The notes: a model not told the origin generated them from the letters alone. Numbered from the stretch's first letter, positions 21,591-34,522 are shown. The stretch is 64,000 nucleotides of DNA from Odontesthes bonariensis (GCF_027942865.1 NC_134516.1:26295822-26359821), one strand, 5' to 3'. Translations and numbers: made by a program.

Positions 21591-21886
21591 TTTTCTCTTC
21601 TCTCTGCGGCCTGCATGTAACATCTGACCATCACCGTGTGCCACACAGACACCAGGAAGTTAACCAGCTTGGGCTGCTGCTGATTGGTTGGCAGACACCT
21701 CTGTTTCTGTTTGGCTCTCAGTCTCCATGTTGCTGATCCTGGATCTGCTGAGATGTCCCAGGCCATTGTTGGCTTTGATCCTCATACATTTAACTTTGTC
21801 CTCAGAAAGGACAAGTTCCAAAAAGTCAAACAGGGACTAGTTTTGCATTTGACGTAGCCAAACTGCATGCGCCTGGAGAAGCCAAA

Positions 21887-22006
21887 AGGCTTACAGCACC
21901 TGGTATTCCCAGGCGGTCTCCCATCCAAGTACTAACCAGGCCCGACTCTGCTTGGCTTCTGAGATCTGACGAGATCAGGCGTGTTCAGGGTGGTGTGGCC
22001 GTAAGC
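21887..22006 (-). rRNA. 5S: 5S rRNA gene, type B, unit 25
   Basis: Reference B. Palindrome loop G. Confidence 0.88.
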
Positions 22007-22364
22007 CAGCAATGGAATCACAAACCAGCTCTTTATAGATTCTGAGACAGAATCTGTTATTGTATTCCGACTTGTAAAATAGAACTATACTGTTTAGAGA
22101 AGACGCAGTTTATGAGCATGTCGTGGGATTGAGCTTCCCTGGTTTCTCTATATGACAACGGACACAAAACTACACACAGGGAACAGAGGCTTTTGACAGA
22201 CACTAAGTTATCTGAGAGTCCCATTTTCAGCTGCAAAGAACAATCACATCAGGGAAGTCAACGTGCAGGCTCAACAGCAGCCTCTCAAGCCAGCTCTCTG
22301 GTAAAAATAGGGGAAACGTATGGTTCCAGCACCCATATAACATATATTTGTCACAGGGACTGTG

Positions 22365-22484
22365 GCTTACGGCCACACCGCCCTGAACACGCCCGATCTC
22401 GTCCGATCTCGGAAGCCAAGCAGGGTCGGGCCTGGTTAGTACTTGGATGGGAGACCGCTTGGGAATACCAGGTGCTGTAAGCTT
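22365..22484 (+). rRNA. 5S: 5S rRNA gene, type A, unit 26
   Basis: Identical to unit 1. Upstream CACC, downstream T. Confidence 0.96.
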
Positions 22485-22780
22485 TTTTCTCTTCTCTCTG
22501 CGGCCTGCATGTAACATCTGACCATTACCGTGTGCCACACAGACACCAGGAAGTTAACCAGCTTGGGCTGCTGCTGATTGGTTGGCAGACACCTCTGTTT
22601 CTGTTTGGCTCTCAGTCTCCATGTTGCTGATCCTGGATCTGCTGAGATGTCCCAGGCCATTGTTGGCTTTGATCCTCATACATTTAACTTTGTCCTCAGA
22701 AAGGACAAGTTCCAAAAAGTCAAACAGGGACTAGTTTTGCATTTGACGTAGCCAAACTGCATGCGCCTGGAGAAGCCAAA

Positions 22781-22900
22781 AGGCTTACAGCACCTGGTAT
22801 TCCCAGGCGGTCTCCCATCCAAGTACTAACCAGGCCCGACTCTGCTTGGCTTCTGAGATCTGACGAGATCAGGCGTGTTCAGGGTGGTGTGGCCGTAAGC
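22781..22900 (-). rRNA. 5S: 5S rRNA gene, type B, unit 26
   Basis: Reference B. Palindrome loop A. Confidence 0.88.
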
Positions 22901-23258
22901 CAGCAATGGAATCACAAACCAGCTCTTTATAGATTCTGAAACAGAATCTGTTATTGTATTCCGACTTGTAAAATAGAACTATACTGTTTAGAGAAGACGC
23001 AGTTTATGAGCATGTCGTGGGATTGAGCTTCCCTGGTTTCTCTATATGACAACGGACACAAAACTACACACAGGGAACAGAGGCTTTTGACAGACACTAA
23101 GTTATCTGAGAGTCCCATTTTCAGCTGCAAAGAACAATCACATCAGGGAAGTCAACGTGCAGGCTCAACAGCAGCCTCTCAAGCCAGCTCTCTGGTAAAA
23201 ATAGGGGAAACGTATGGTTCCAGCACCCATATAACATATATTTGTCACAGGGACTGTG

Positions 23259-23378
23259 GCTTACGGCCACACCGCCCTGAACACGCCCGATCTCGTCCGA
23301 TCTCGGAAGCCAAGCAGGGTCGGGCCTGGTTAGTACTTGGATGGGAGACCGCTTGGGAATACCAGGTGCTGTAAGCTT
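23259..23378 (+). rRNA. 5S: 5S rRNA gene, type A, unit 27
   Basis: Identical to unit 1. Upstream CACC, downstream C. Confidence 0.96.
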
Positions 23379-23674
23379 TTTTCTCTTCTCTCTGCGGCCT
23401 GCATGTAACATCTGACCATCACCGTGTGCCACACAGACACCAGGAAGTTAACCAGCTTGGGCTGCTGCTGATTGGTTGGCAGACACCTCTGTTTCTGTTT
23501 GGCTCTCAGTCTCCATGTTGCTGATCCTGGATCTGCTGAGATGTCCCAGGCCATTGTTGGCTTTGATCCTCATACATTTAACTTTGTCCTCAGAAAGGAC
23601 AAGTTCCAAAAAGTCAAACAGGGACTAGTTTTGCATTTGACGTAGCCAAACTGCATGCGCCTGGAGAAGCCAAA

Positions 23675-23794
23675 AGGCTTACAGCACCTGGTATTCCCAG
23701 GCGGTCTCCCATCCAAGTACTAACCAGGCCCAACTCTGCTTGGCTTCTGAGATCTGACGAGATCAGGCGTGTTCAGGGTGGTGTGGCCGTAAGC
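23675..23794 (-). rRNA. 5S: 5S rRNA gene, type B, unit 27 (C63T)
   Basis: Private C63T (23732), a CpG transition at the bulged base of helix II and inside box A. Palindrome loop G. Confidence 0.86.
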
Positions 23795-24152
23795 CAGCAA
23801 TGGAATCACAAACCAGCTCTTTATAGATTCTGAGACAGAATCTGTTATTGTATTCCGACTTGTAAAATAGAACTATACTGTTTAGAGAAGACGCAGTTTA
23901 TGAGCATGTCGTGGGATTGAGCTTCCCTGGTTTCTCTATATGACAACGGACACAAAACTACACACAGGGAACAGAGGCTTTTGACAGACACTAAGTTATC
24001 TGAGAGTCCCATTTTCAGCTGCAAAGAACAATCACATCAGGGAAGTCAACGTGCAGGCTCAACAGCAGCCTCTCAAGCCAGCTCTCTGGTAAAAATAGGG
24101 GAAACGTATGGTTCCAGCACCCATATAACATATATTTGTCACAGGGACTGTG

Positions 24153-24272
24153 GCTTACGGCCACACCGCCCTGAACACGCCCGATCTCGTCCGATCTCGG
24201 AAGCCAAGCAGGGTCGGGCCTGGTTAGTACTTGGATGGGAGACCGCTTGGGAATACCAGGTGCTGTAAGCTT
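24153..24272 (+). rRNA. 5S: 5S rRNA gene, type A, unit 28
   Basis: Identical to unit 1. Upstream CACC, downstream T. Confidence 0.96.
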
Positions 24273-24568
24273 TTTTCTCTTCTCTCTGCGGCCTGCATGT
24301 AACATCTGACCATTACCGTGTGCCACACAGACACCAGGAAGTTAACCAGCTTGGGCTGCTGCTGATTGGTTGGCAGACACCTCTGTTTCTGTTTGGCTCT
24401 CAGTCTCCATGTTGCTGATCCTGGATCTGCTGAGATGTCCCAGGCCATTGTTGGCTTTGATCCTCATACATTTAACTTTGTCCTCAGAAAGGACAAGTTC
24501 CAAAAAGTCAAACAGGGACTAGTTTTGCATTTGACGTAGCCAAACTGCATGCGCCTGGAGAAGCCAAA

Positions 24569-24688
24569 AGGCTTACAGCACCTGGTATTCCCAGGCGGTC
24601 TCCCATCCAAGTACTAACCAGGCCCGACTCTGCTTGGCTTCTGAGATCTGACGAGATCAGGCGTGTTCAGGGTGGTGTGGCCGTAAGC
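24569..24688 (-). rRNA. 5S: 5S rRNA gene, type B, unit 28
   Basis: Reference B. Palindrome loop G. Confidence 0.88.
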
Positions 24689-25046
24689 CAGCAATGGAAT
24701 CACAAACCAGCTCTTTATAGATTCTGAGACAGAATCTGTTATTGTATTCCGACTTGTAAAATAGAACTATACTGTTTAGAGAAGACGCAGTTTATGAGCA
24801 TGTCGTGGGATTGAGCTTCCCTGGTTTCTCTATATGACAACGGACACAAAACTACACACAGGGAACAGAGGCTTTTGACAGACACTAAGTTATCTGAGAG
24901 TCCCATTTTCAGCTGCAAAGAACAATCACATCAGGGAAGTCAACGTGCAGGCTCAACAGCAGCCTCTCAAGCCAGCTCTCTGGTAAAAATAGGGGAAACG
25001 TATGGTTCCAGCACCCATATAACATATATTTGTCACAGGGACTGTG

Positions 25047-25166
25047 GCTTACGGCCACACCGCCCTGAACACGCCCGATCTCGTCCGATCTCGGAAGCCA
25101 AGCAGGGTCGGGCCTGGTTAGTACTTGGATGGGAGACCGCTTGGGAATACCAGGTGCTGTAAGCTT
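25047..25166 (+). rRNA. 5S: 5S rRNA gene, type A, unit 29
   Basis: Identical to unit 1. Upstream CACC, downstream T. Confidence 0.96.
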
Positions 25167-25462
25167 TTTTCTCTTCTCTCTGCGGCCTGCATGTAACATC
25201 TGACCATTACCGTGTGCCACACAGACACCAGGAAGTTAACCAGCTTGGGCTGCTGCTGATTGGTTGGCAGACACCTCTGTTTCTGTTTGGCTCTCAGTCT
25301 CCATGTTGCTGATCCTGGATCTGCTGAGATGTCCCAGGCCATTGTTGGCTTTGATCCTCATACATTTAACTTTGTCCTCAGAAAGGACAAGTTCCAAAAA
25401 GTCAAACAGGGACTAGTTTTGCATTTGACGTAGCCAAACTGCATGCGCCTGGAGAAGCCAAA

Positions 25463-25582
25463 AGGCTTACAGCACCTGGTATTCCCAGGCGGTCTCCCAT
25501 CCAAGTACTAACCAGGCCCGACTCTGCTTGGCTTCTGAGATCTGACGAGATCAGGCGTGTTCAGGGTGGTGTGGCCGTAAGC
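25463..25582 (-). rRNA. 5S: 5S rRNA gene, type B, unit 29
   Basis: Reference B. Palindrome loop G. Confidence 0.88.
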
Positions 25583-25940
25583 CAGCAATGGAATCACAAA
25601 CCAGCTCTTTATAGATTCTGAGACAGAATCTGTTATTGTATTCCGACTTGTAAAATAGAACTATACTGTTTAGAGAAGACGCAGTTTATGAGCATGTCGT
25701 GGGATTGAGCTTCCCTGGTTTCTCTATATGACAACGGACACAAAACTACACACAGGGAACAGAGGCTTTTGACAGACACTAAGTTATCTGAGAGTCCCAT
25801 TTTCAGCTGCAAAGAACAATCACATCAGGGAAGTCAACGTGCAGGCTCAACAGCAGCCTCTCAAGCCAGCTCTCTGGTAAAAATAGGGGAAACGTATGGT
25901 TCCAGCACCCATATAACATATATTTGTCACAGGGACTGTG

Positions 25941-26060
25941 GCTTACGGCCACACCGCCCTGAACACGCCCGATCTCGTCCGATCTCGGAAGCCAAGCAGG
26001 GTCGGGCCTGGTTAGTACTTGGATGGGAGACCGCTTGGGAATACCAGGTGCTGTAAGCTT
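25941..26060 (+). rRNA. 5S: 5S rRNA gene, type A, unit 30
   Basis: Identical to unit 1. Upstream CACC, downstream C. Confidence 0.96.
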
Positions 26061-26356
26061 TTTTCTCTTCTCTCTGCGGCCTGCATGTAACATCTGACCA
26101 TCACCGTGTGCCACACAGACACCAGGAAGTTAACCAGCTTGGGCTGCTGCTGATTGGTTGGCAGACACCTCTGTTTCTGTTTGGCTCTCAGTCTCCATGT
26201 TGCTGATCCTGGATCTGCTGAGATGTCCCAGGCCATTGTTGGCTTTGATCCTCATACATTTAACTTTGTCCTCAGAAAGGACAAGTTCCAAAAAGTCAAA
26301 CAGGGACTAGTTTTGCATTTGACGTAGCCAAACTGCATGCGCCTGGAGAAGCCAAA

Positions 26357-26476
26357 AGGCTTACAGCACCTGATATTCCCAGGCGGTCTCCCATCCAAGT
26401 ACTAACCAGGCCCGACTCTGCTTGGCTTCTGAGATCTGACGAGATCAGGCGTGTTCAGGGTGGTGTGGCCGTAAGC
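26357..26476 (-). rRNA. 5S: 5S rRNA gene, type B, unit 30 (C104T)
   Basis: C104T. Palindrome loop G. Confidence 0.87.
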
Positions 26477-26834
26477 CAGCAATGGAATCACAAACCAGCT
26501 CTTTATAGATTCTGAGACAGAATCTGTTATTGTATTCCGACTTGTAAAATAGAACTATACTGTTTAGAGAAGACGCAGTTTATGAGCATGTCGTGGGATT
26601 GAGCTTCCCTGGTTTCTCTATATGACAACGGACACAAAACTACACACAGGGAACAGAGGCTTTTGAGAGACACTAAGTTATCTGAGAGTCCCATTTTCAG
26701 CTGCAAAGAACAATCACATCAGGGAAGTCAATGTGCAGGCTCAACAGCAGCCTCTCAAGCCAGCTCTCTGGTAAAAATAGGGGAAACGTATGGTTCCAGC
26801 ACCTATATAACATATATTTGTCACAGGGACTGTG

Positions 26835-26954
26835 GCTTACGGCCACACCGCCCTGAACACGCCCGATCTCGTCCGATCTCGGAAGCCAAGCAGGGTCGGG
26901 CCTGGTTAGTACTTGGATGGGAGACCGCTTGGGAATACCAGGTGCTGTAAGCTT
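26835..26954 (+). rRNA. 5S: 5S rRNA gene, type A, unit 31
   Basis: Identical to unit 1. Upstream GATT (TATATAA form), downstream T. Confidence 0.96.
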
Positions 26955-27250
26955 TTTTCTCTTCTCTCTGCGGCCTGCATGTAACATCTGACCATTACCG
27001 TGTGCCACACAGACACCAGGAAGTTAACCAGCTTGGGCTGCTGCTGATTGGTTGGCAGACACCTCTGTTTCTGTTTGGCTCTCAGTCTCCATGTTGCTGA
27101 TCCTGGATCTGCTGAGATGTCCCAGGCCATTGTTGGCTTTGATCCTCATACATTTAACTTTGTCCTCAGAAAGGACAAGTTCCAAAAAGTCAAACAGGGA
27201 CTAGTTTTGCATTTGACGTAGCCAAACTGCATGCGCCTGGAGAAGCCAAA

Positions 27251-27370
27251 AGGCTTACAGCACCTGGTATTCCCAGGCGGTCTCCCATCCAAGTACTAAC
27301 CAGGCCCGACTCTGCTTGGCTTCTGAGATCTGACGAGATCAGGCGTGTTCAGGGTGGTGTGGCCGTAAGC
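27251..27370 (-). rRNA. 5S: 5S rRNA gene, type B, unit 31
   Basis: Reference B. Palindrome loop G. Confidence 0.88.
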
Positions 27371-27728
27371 CAGCAATGGAATCACAAACCAGCTCTTTAT
27401 AGATTCTGAGACAGAATCTGTTATTGTATTCCGACTTGTAAAATAGAACTATACTGTTTAGAGAAGACGCAGTTTATGAGCATGTCGTGGGATTGAGCTT
27501 CCCTGGTTTCTCTATATGACAACGGACACAAAACTACACACAGGGAACAGAGGCTTTTGACAGACACTAAGTTATCTGAGAGTCCCATTTTCAGCTGCAA
27601 AGAACAATCACATCAGGGAAGTCAACGTGCAGGCTCAACAGCAGCCTCTCAAGCCAGCTCTCTGGTAAAAATAGGGGAAACGTATGGTTCCAGCACCCAT
27701 ATAACATATATTTGTCACAGGGACTGTG

Positions 27729-27848
27729 GCTTACGGCCACACCGCCCTGAACACGCCCGATCTCGTCCGATCTCGGAAGCCAAGCAGGGTCGGGCCTGGT
27801 TAGTACTTGGATGGGAGACCGCTTGGGAATACCAGGTGCTGTAAGCTT
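27729..27848 (+). rRNA. 5S: 5S rRNA gene, type A, unit 32
   Basis: Identical to unit 1. Upstream CACC, downstream C. Confidence 0.96.
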
Positions 27849-28144
27849 TTTTCTCTTCTCTCTGCGGCCTGCATGTAACATCTGACCATCACCGTGTGCC
27901 ACACAGACACCAGGAAGTTAACCAGCTTGGGCTGCTGCTGATTGGTTGGCAGACACCTCTGTTTCTGTTTGGCTCTCAGTCTCCATGTTGCTGATCCTGG
28001 ATCTGCTGAGATGTCCCAGGCCATTGTTGGCTTTGATCCTCATACATTTAACTTTGTCCTCAGAAAGGACAAGTTCCAAAAAGTCAAACAGGGACTAGTT
28101 TTGCATTTGACGTAGCCAAACTGCATGCGCCTGGAGAAGCCAAA

Positions 28145-28264
28145 AGGCTTACAGCACCTGATATTCCCAGGCGGTCTCCCATCCAAGTACTAACCAGGCC
28201 CGACTCTGCTTGGCTTCTGAGATCTGACGAGATCAGGCGTGTTCAGGGTGGTGTGGCCGTAAGC
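28145..28264 (-). rRNA. 5S: 5S rRNA gene, type B, unit 32 (C104T)
   Basis: C104T. Palindrome loop G. Confidence 0.87.
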
Positions 28265-28622
28265 CAGCAATGGAATCACAAACCAGCTCTTTATAGATTC
28301 TGAGACAGAATCTGTTATTGTATTCCGACTTGTAAAATAGAACTATACTGTTTAGAGAAGACGCAGTTTATGAGCATGTCGTGGGATTGAGCTTCCCTGG
28401 TTTCTCTATATGACAACGGACACAAAACTACACACAGGGAACAGAGGCTTTTGAGAGACACTAAGTTATCTGAGAGTCCCATTTTCAGCTGCAAAGAACA
28501 ATCACATCAGGGAAGTCAATGTGCAGGCTCAACAGCAGCCTCTCAAGCCAGCTCTCTGGTAAAAATAGGGGAAACGTATGGTTCCAGCACCTATATAACA
28601 TATATTTGTCACAGGGACTGTG

Positions 28623-28742
28623 GCTTACGGCCACACCGCCCTGAACACGCCCGATCTCGTCCGATCTCGGAAGCCAAGCAGGGTCGGGCCTGGTTAGTAC
28701 TTGGATGGGAGACCGCTTGGGAATACCAGGTGCTGTAAGCTT
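28623..28742 (+). rRNA. 5S: 5S rRNA gene, type A, unit 33
   Basis: Identical to unit 1. Upstream GATT (TATATAA form) with downstream C, a combination shared by no other GATT unit. Confidence 0.96.
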
Positions 28743-29038
28743 TTTTCTCTTCTCTCTGCGGCCTGCATGTAACATCTGACCATCACCGTGTGCCACACAG
28801 ACACCAGGAAGTTAACCAGCTTGGGCTGCTGCTGATTGGTTGGCAGACACCTCTGTTTCTGTTTGGCTCTCAGTCTCCATGTTGCTGATCCTGGATCTGC
28901 TGAGATGTCCCAGGCCATTGTTGGCTTTGATCCTCATACATTTAACTTTGTCCTCAGAAAGGACAAGTTCCAAAAAGTCAAACAGGGACTAGTTTTGCAT
29001 TTGACGTAGCCAAACTGCATGCGCCTGGAGAAGCCAAA

Positions 29039-29158
29039 AGGCTTACAGCACCTGGTATTCCCAGGCGGTCTCCCATCCAAGTACTAACCAGGCCCGACTC
29101 TGCTTGGCTTCTGAGATCTGACGAGATCAGGCGTGTTCAGGGTGGTGTGGCCGTAAGC
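29039..29158 (-). rRNA. 5S: 5S rRNA gene, type B, unit 33
   Basis: Reference B. Palindrome loop A. Confidence 0.88.
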
Positions 29159-29516
29159 CAGCAATGGAATCACAAACCAGCTCTTTATAGATTCTGAAAC
29201 AGAATCTGTTATTGTATTCCGACTTGTAAAATAGAACTATACTGTTTAGAGAAGACGCAGTTTATGAGCATGTCGTGGGATTGAGCTTCCCTGGTTTCTC
29301 TATATGACAACGGACACAAAACTACACACAGGGAACAGAGGCTTTTGACAGACACTAAGTTATCTGAGAGTCCCATTTTCAGCTGCAAAGAACAATCACA
29401 TCAGGGAAGTCAACGTGCAGGCTCAACAGCAGCCTCTCAAGCCAGCTCTCTGGTAAAAATAGGGGAAACGTATGGTTCCAGCACCCATATAACATATATT
29501 TGTCACAGGGACTGTG

Positions 29517-29636
29517 GCTTACGGCCACACCGCCCTGAACACGCCCGATCTCGTCCGATCTCGGAAGCCAAGCAGGGTCGGGCCTGGTTAGTACTTGGAT
29601 GGGAGACCGCTTGGGAATACCAGGTGCTGTAAGCTT
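29517..29636 (+). rRNA. 5S: 5S rRNA gene, type A, unit 34
   Basis: Identical to unit 1. Upstream CACC, downstream T. Confidence 0.96.
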
Positions 29637-29932
29637 TTTTCTCTTCTCTCTGCGGCCTGCATGTAACATCTGACCATTACCGTGTGCCACACAGACACCA
29701 GGAAGTTAACCAGCTTGGGCTGCTGCTGATTGGTTGGCAGACACCTCTGTTTCTGTTTGGCTCTCAGTCTCCATGTTGCTGATCCTGGATCTGCTGAGAT
29801 GTCCCAGGCCATTGTTGGCTTTGATCCTCATACATTTAACTTTGTCCTCAGAAAGGACAAGTTCCAAAAAGTCAAACAGGGACTAGTTTTGCATTTGACG
29901 TAGCCAAACTGCATGCGCCTGGAGAAGCCAAA

Positions 29933-30052
29933 AGGCTTACAGCACCTGGTATTCCCAGGCGGTCTCCCATCCAAGTACTAACCAGGGCCGACTCTGCTTG
30001 GCTTCTGAGATCTGACGAGATCAGGCGTGTTCAGGGTGGTGTGGCCGTAAGC
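29933..30052 (-). rRNA. 5S: 5S rRNA gene, type B, unit 34 (G66C)
   Basis: G66C. Palindrome loop A. Confidence 0.87.
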
Positions 30053-30410
30053 CAGCAATGGAATCACAAACCAGCTCTTTATAGATTCTGAAACAGAATC
30101 TGTTATTGTATTCCGACTTGTAAAATAGAACTATACTGTTTAGAGAAGACGCAGTTTATGAGCATGTCGTGGGATTGAGCTTCCCTGGTTTCTCTATATG
30201 ACAACGGACACAAAACTACACACAGGGAACAGAGGCTTTTGACAGACACTAAGTTATCTGAGAGTCCCATTTTCAGCTGCAAAGAACAATCACATCAGGG
30301 AAGTCAACGTGCAGGCTCAACAGCAGCCTCTCAAGCCAGCTCTCTGGTAAAAATAGGGGAAACGTATGGTTCCAGCACCCATATAACATATATTTGTCAC
30401 AGGGACTGTG

Positions 30411-30530
30411 GCTTACGGCCACACCGCCCTGAACACGCCCGATCTCGTCCGATCTCGGAAGCCAAGCAGGGTCGGGCCTGGTTAGTACTTGGATGGGAGA
30501 CCGCTTGGGAATACCAGGTGCTGTAAGCTT
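30411..30530 (+). rRNA. 5S: 5S rRNA gene, type A, unit 35
   Basis: Identical to unit 1. Upstream CACC, downstream C. Confidence 0.96.
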
Positions 30531-30826
30531 TTTTCTCTTCTCTCTGCGGCCTGCATGTAACATCTGACCATCACCGTGTGCCACACAGACACCAGGAAGT
30601 TAACCAGCTTGGGCTGCTGCTGATTGGTTGGCAGACACCTCTGTTTCTGTTTGGCTCTCAGTCTCCATGTTGCTGATCCTGGATCTGCTGAGATGTCCCA
30701 GGCCATTGTTGGCTTTGATCCTCATACATTTAACTTTGTCCTCAGAAAGGACAAGTTCCAAAAAGTCAAACAGGGACTAGTTTTGCATTTGACGTAGCCA
30801 AACTGCATGCGCCTGGAGAAGCCAAA

Positions 30827-30946
30827 AGGCTTACAGCACCTGGTATTCCCAGGCGGTCTCCCATCCAAGTACTAACCAGGCCCGACTCTGCTTGGCTTCT
30901 GAGATCTGACGAGATCAGGCGTGTTCAGGGTGGTGTGGCCGTAAGC
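30827..30946 (-). rRNA. 5S: 5S rRNA gene, type B, unit 35
   Basis: Reference B. Palindrome loop G. Confidence 0.88.
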
Positions 30947-31304
30947 CAGCAATGGAATCACAAACCAGCTCTTTATAGATTCTGAGACAGAATCTGTTAT
31001 TGTATTCCGACTTGTAAAATAGAACTATACTGTTTAGAGAAGACGCAGTTTATGAGCATGTCGTGGGATTGAGCTTCCCTGGTTTCTCTATATGACAACG
31101 GACACAAAACTACACACAGGGAACAGAGGCTTTTGACAGACACTAAGTTATCTGAGAGTCCCATTTTCAGCTGCAAAGAACAATCACATCAGGGAAGTCA
31201 ACGTGCAGGCTCAACAGCAGCCTCTCAAGCCAGCTCTCTGGTAAAAATAGGGGAAACGTATGGTTCCAGCACCCATATAACATATATTTGTCACAGGGAC
31301 TGTG

Positions 31305-31424
31305 GCTTACGGCCACACCGCCCTGAACACGCCCGATCTCGTCCGATCTCGGAAGCCAAGCAGGGTCGGGCCTGGTTAGTACTTGGATGGGAGACCGCTT
31401 GGGAATACCAGGTGCTGTAAGCTT
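31305..31424 (+). rRNA. 5S: 5S rRNA gene, type A, unit 36
   Basis: Identical to unit 1. Upstream CACC, downstream T. Confidence 0.96.
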
Positions 31425-31720
31425 TTTTCTCTTCTCTCTGCGGCCTGCATGTAACATCTGACCATTACCGTGTGCCACACAGACACCAGGAAGTTAACCA
31501 GCTTGGGCTGCTGCTGATTGGTTGGCAGACACCTCTGTTTCTGTTTGGCTCTCAGTCTCCATGTTGCTGATCCTGGATCTGCTGAGATGTCCCAGGCCAT
31601 TGTTGGCTTTGATCCTCATACATTTAACTTTGTCCTCAGAAAGGACAAGTTCCAAAAAGTCAAACAGGGACTAGTTTTGCATTTGACGTAGCCAAACTGC
31701 ATGCGCCTGGAGAAGCCAAA

Positions 31721-31840
31721 AGGCTTACAGCACCTGGTATTCCCAGGCGGTCTCCCATCCAAGTACTAACCAGGCCCGACTCTGCTTGGCTTCTGAGATC
31801 TGACGAGATCAGGCGTGTTCAGGGTGGTGTGGCCGTAAGC
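31721..31840 (-). rRNA. 5S: 5S rRNA gene, type B, unit 36
   Basis: Reference B. Palindrome loop A. Confidence 0.88.
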
Positions 31841-32198
31841 CAGCAATGGAATCACAAACCAGCTCTTTATAGATTCTGAAACAGAATCTGTTATTGTATT
31901 CCGACTTGTAAAATAGAACTATACTGTTTAGAGAAGACGCAGTTTATGAGCATGTCGTGGGATTGAGCTTCCCTGGTTTCTCTATATGACAACGGACACA
32001 AAACTACACACAGGGAACAGAGGCTTTTGACAGACACTAAGTTATCTGAGAGTCCCATTTTCAGCTGCAAAGAACAATCACATCAGGGAAGTCAACGTGC
32101 AGGCTCAACAGCAGCCTCTCAAGCCAGCTCTCTGGTAAAAATAGGGGAAACGTATGGTTCCAGCACCCATATAACATATATTTGTCACAGGGACTGTG

Positions 32199-32318
32199 GC
32201 TTACGGCCACACCGCCCTGAACACGCCCGATCTCGTCCGATCTCGGAAGCCAAGCAGGGTCGGGCCTGGTTAGTACTTGGATGGGAGACCGCTTGGGAAT
32301 ACCAGGTGCTGTAAGCTT
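32199..32318 (+). rRNA. 5S: 5S rRNA gene, type A, unit 37
   Basis: Identical to unit 1. Upstream CACC, downstream T. Confidence 0.96.
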
Positions 32319-32614
32319 TTTTCTCTTCTCTCTGCGGCCTGCATGTAACATCTGACCATTACCGTGTGCCACACAGACACCAGGAAGTTAACCAGCTTGG
32401 GCTGCTGCTGATTGGTTGGCAGACACCTCTGTTTCTGTTTGGCTCTCAGTCTCCATGTTGCTGATCCTGGATCTGCTGAGATGTCCCAGGCCATTGTTGG
32501 CTTTGATCCTCATACATTTAACTTTGTCCTCAGAAAGGACAAGTTCCAAAAAGTCAAACAGGGACTAGTTTTGCATTTGACGTAGCCAAACTGCATGCGC
32601 CTGGAGAAGCCAAA

Positions 32615-32734
32615 AGGCTTACAGCACCTGGTATTCCCAGGCGGTCTCCCATCCAAGTACTAACCAGGCCCGACTCTGCTTGGCTTCTGAGATCTGACGA
32701 GATCAGGCGTGTTCAGGGTGGTGTGGCCGTAAGC
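32615..32734 (-). rRNA. 5S: 5S rRNA gene, type B, unit 37
   Basis: Reference B. Palindrome loop G. Confidence 0.88.
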
Positions 32735-33092
32735 CAGCAATGGAATCACAAACCAGCTCTTTATAGATTCTGAGACAGAATCTGTTATTGTATTCCGACT
32801 TGTAAAATAGAACTATACTGTTTAGAGAAGACGCAGTTTATGAGCATGTCGTGGGATTGAGCTTCCCTGGTTTCTCTATATGACAACGGACACAAAACTA
32901 CACACAGGGAACAGAGGCTTTTGACAGACACTAAGTTATCTGAGAGTCCCATTTTCAGCTGCAAAGAACAATCACATCAGGGAAGTCAACGTGCAGGCTC
33001 AACAGCAGCCTCTCAAGCCAGCTCTCTGGTAAAAATAGGGGAAACGTATGGTTCCAGCACCCATATAACATATATTTGTCACAGGGACTGTG

Positions 33093-33212
33093 GCTTACGG
33101 CCACACCGCCCTGAACACGCCCGATCTCGTCCGATCTCGGAAGCCAAGCAGGGTCGGGCCTGGTTAGTACTTGGATGGGAGACCGCTTGGGAATACCAGG
33201 TGCTGTAAGCTT
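33093..33212 (+). rRNA. 5S: 5S rRNA gene, type A, unit 38
   Basis: Identical to unit 1. Upstream CACC, downstream T. Confidence 0.96.
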
Positions 33213-33508
33213 TTTTCTCTTCTCTCTGCGGCCTGCATGTAACATCTGACCATTACCGTGTGCCACACAGACACCAGGAAGTTAACCAGCTTGGGCTGCT
33301 GCTGATTGGTTGGCAGACACCTCTGTTTCTGTTTGGCTCTCAGTCTCCATGTTGCTGATCCTGGATCTGCTGAGATGTCCCAGGCCATTGTTGGCTTTGA
33401 TCCTCATACATTTAACTTTGTCCTCAGAAAGGACAAGTTCCAAAAAGTCAAACAGGGACTAGTTTTGCATTTGACGTAGCCAAACTGCATGCGCCTGGAG
33501 AAGCCAAA

Positions 33509-33628
33509 AGGCTTACAGCACCTGGTATTCCCAGGCGGTCTCCCATCCAAGTACTAACCAGGCCCGACTCTGCTTGGCTTCTGAGATCTGACGAGATCAG
33601 GCGTGTTCAGGGTGGTGTGGCCGTAAGC
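33509..33628 (-). rRNA. 5S: 5S rRNA gene, type B, unit 38
   Basis: Reference B. Palindrome loop G. Confidence 0.88.
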
Positions 33629-33986
33629 CAGCAATGGAATCACAAACCAGCTCTTTATAGATTCTGAGACAGAATCTGTTATTGTATTCCGACTTGTAAA
33701 ATAGAACTATACTGTTTAGAGAAGACGCAGTTTATGAGCATGTCGTGGGATTGAGCTTCCCTGGTTTCTCTATATGACAACGGACACAAAACTACACACA
33801 GGGAACAGAGGCTTTTGACAGACACTAAGTTATCTGAGAGTCCCATTTTCAGCTGCAAAGAACAATCACATCAGGGAAGTCAACGTGCAGGCTCAACAGC
33901 AGCCTCTCAAGCCAGCTCTCTGGTAAAAATAGGGGAAACGTATGGTTCAAGCACCCATATAACATATATTTGTCACAGGGACTGTG

Positions 33987-34106
33987 GCTTACGGCCACAC
34001 CGCCCTGAACACACCCGATCTCGTCCGATCTCGGAAGCCAAGCAGGGTCGGGCCTGGTTAGTACTTGGATGGGAGACCGCTTGGGAATACCAGGTGCTGT
34101 AAGCTT
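33987..34106 (+). rRNA. 5S: 5S rRNA gene, type A, unit 39 (G27A)
   Basis: Private G27A (34013), a CpG transition that replaces the G27-C52 pair of helix III with an A-C mismatch. Private C to A at 33949 (-38). Otherwise upstream CACC, downstream C. It may be a weakened copy. Confidence 0.93.
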
Positions 34107-34402
34107 TTTTCTCTTCTCTCTGCGGCCTGCATGTAACATCTGACCATCACCGTGTGCCACACAGACACCAGGAAGTTAACCAGCTTGGGCTGCTGCTGAT
34201 TGGTTGGCAGACACCTCTGTTTCTGTTTGGCTCTCAGTCTCCATGTTGCTGATCCTGGATCTGCTGAGATGTCCCAGGCCATTGTTGGCTTTGATCCTCA
34301 TACATTTAACTTTGTCCTCAGAAAGGACAAGTTCCAAAAAGTCAAACAGGGACTAGTTTTGCATTTGACGTAGCCAAACTGCATGCGCCTGGAGAAGCCA
34401 AA

Positions 34403-34522
34403 AGGCTTACAGCACCTGATATTCCCAGGCGGTCTCCCATCCAAGTACTAACCAGGCCCGACTCTGCTTGGCTTCTGAGATCTGACGAGATCAGGCGTGT
34501 TCAGGGTGGTGTGGCCGTAAGC
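34403..34522 (-). rRNA. 5S: 5S rRNA gene, type B, unit 39 (C104T)
   Basis: C104T. Palindrome loop G. Confidence 0.87.
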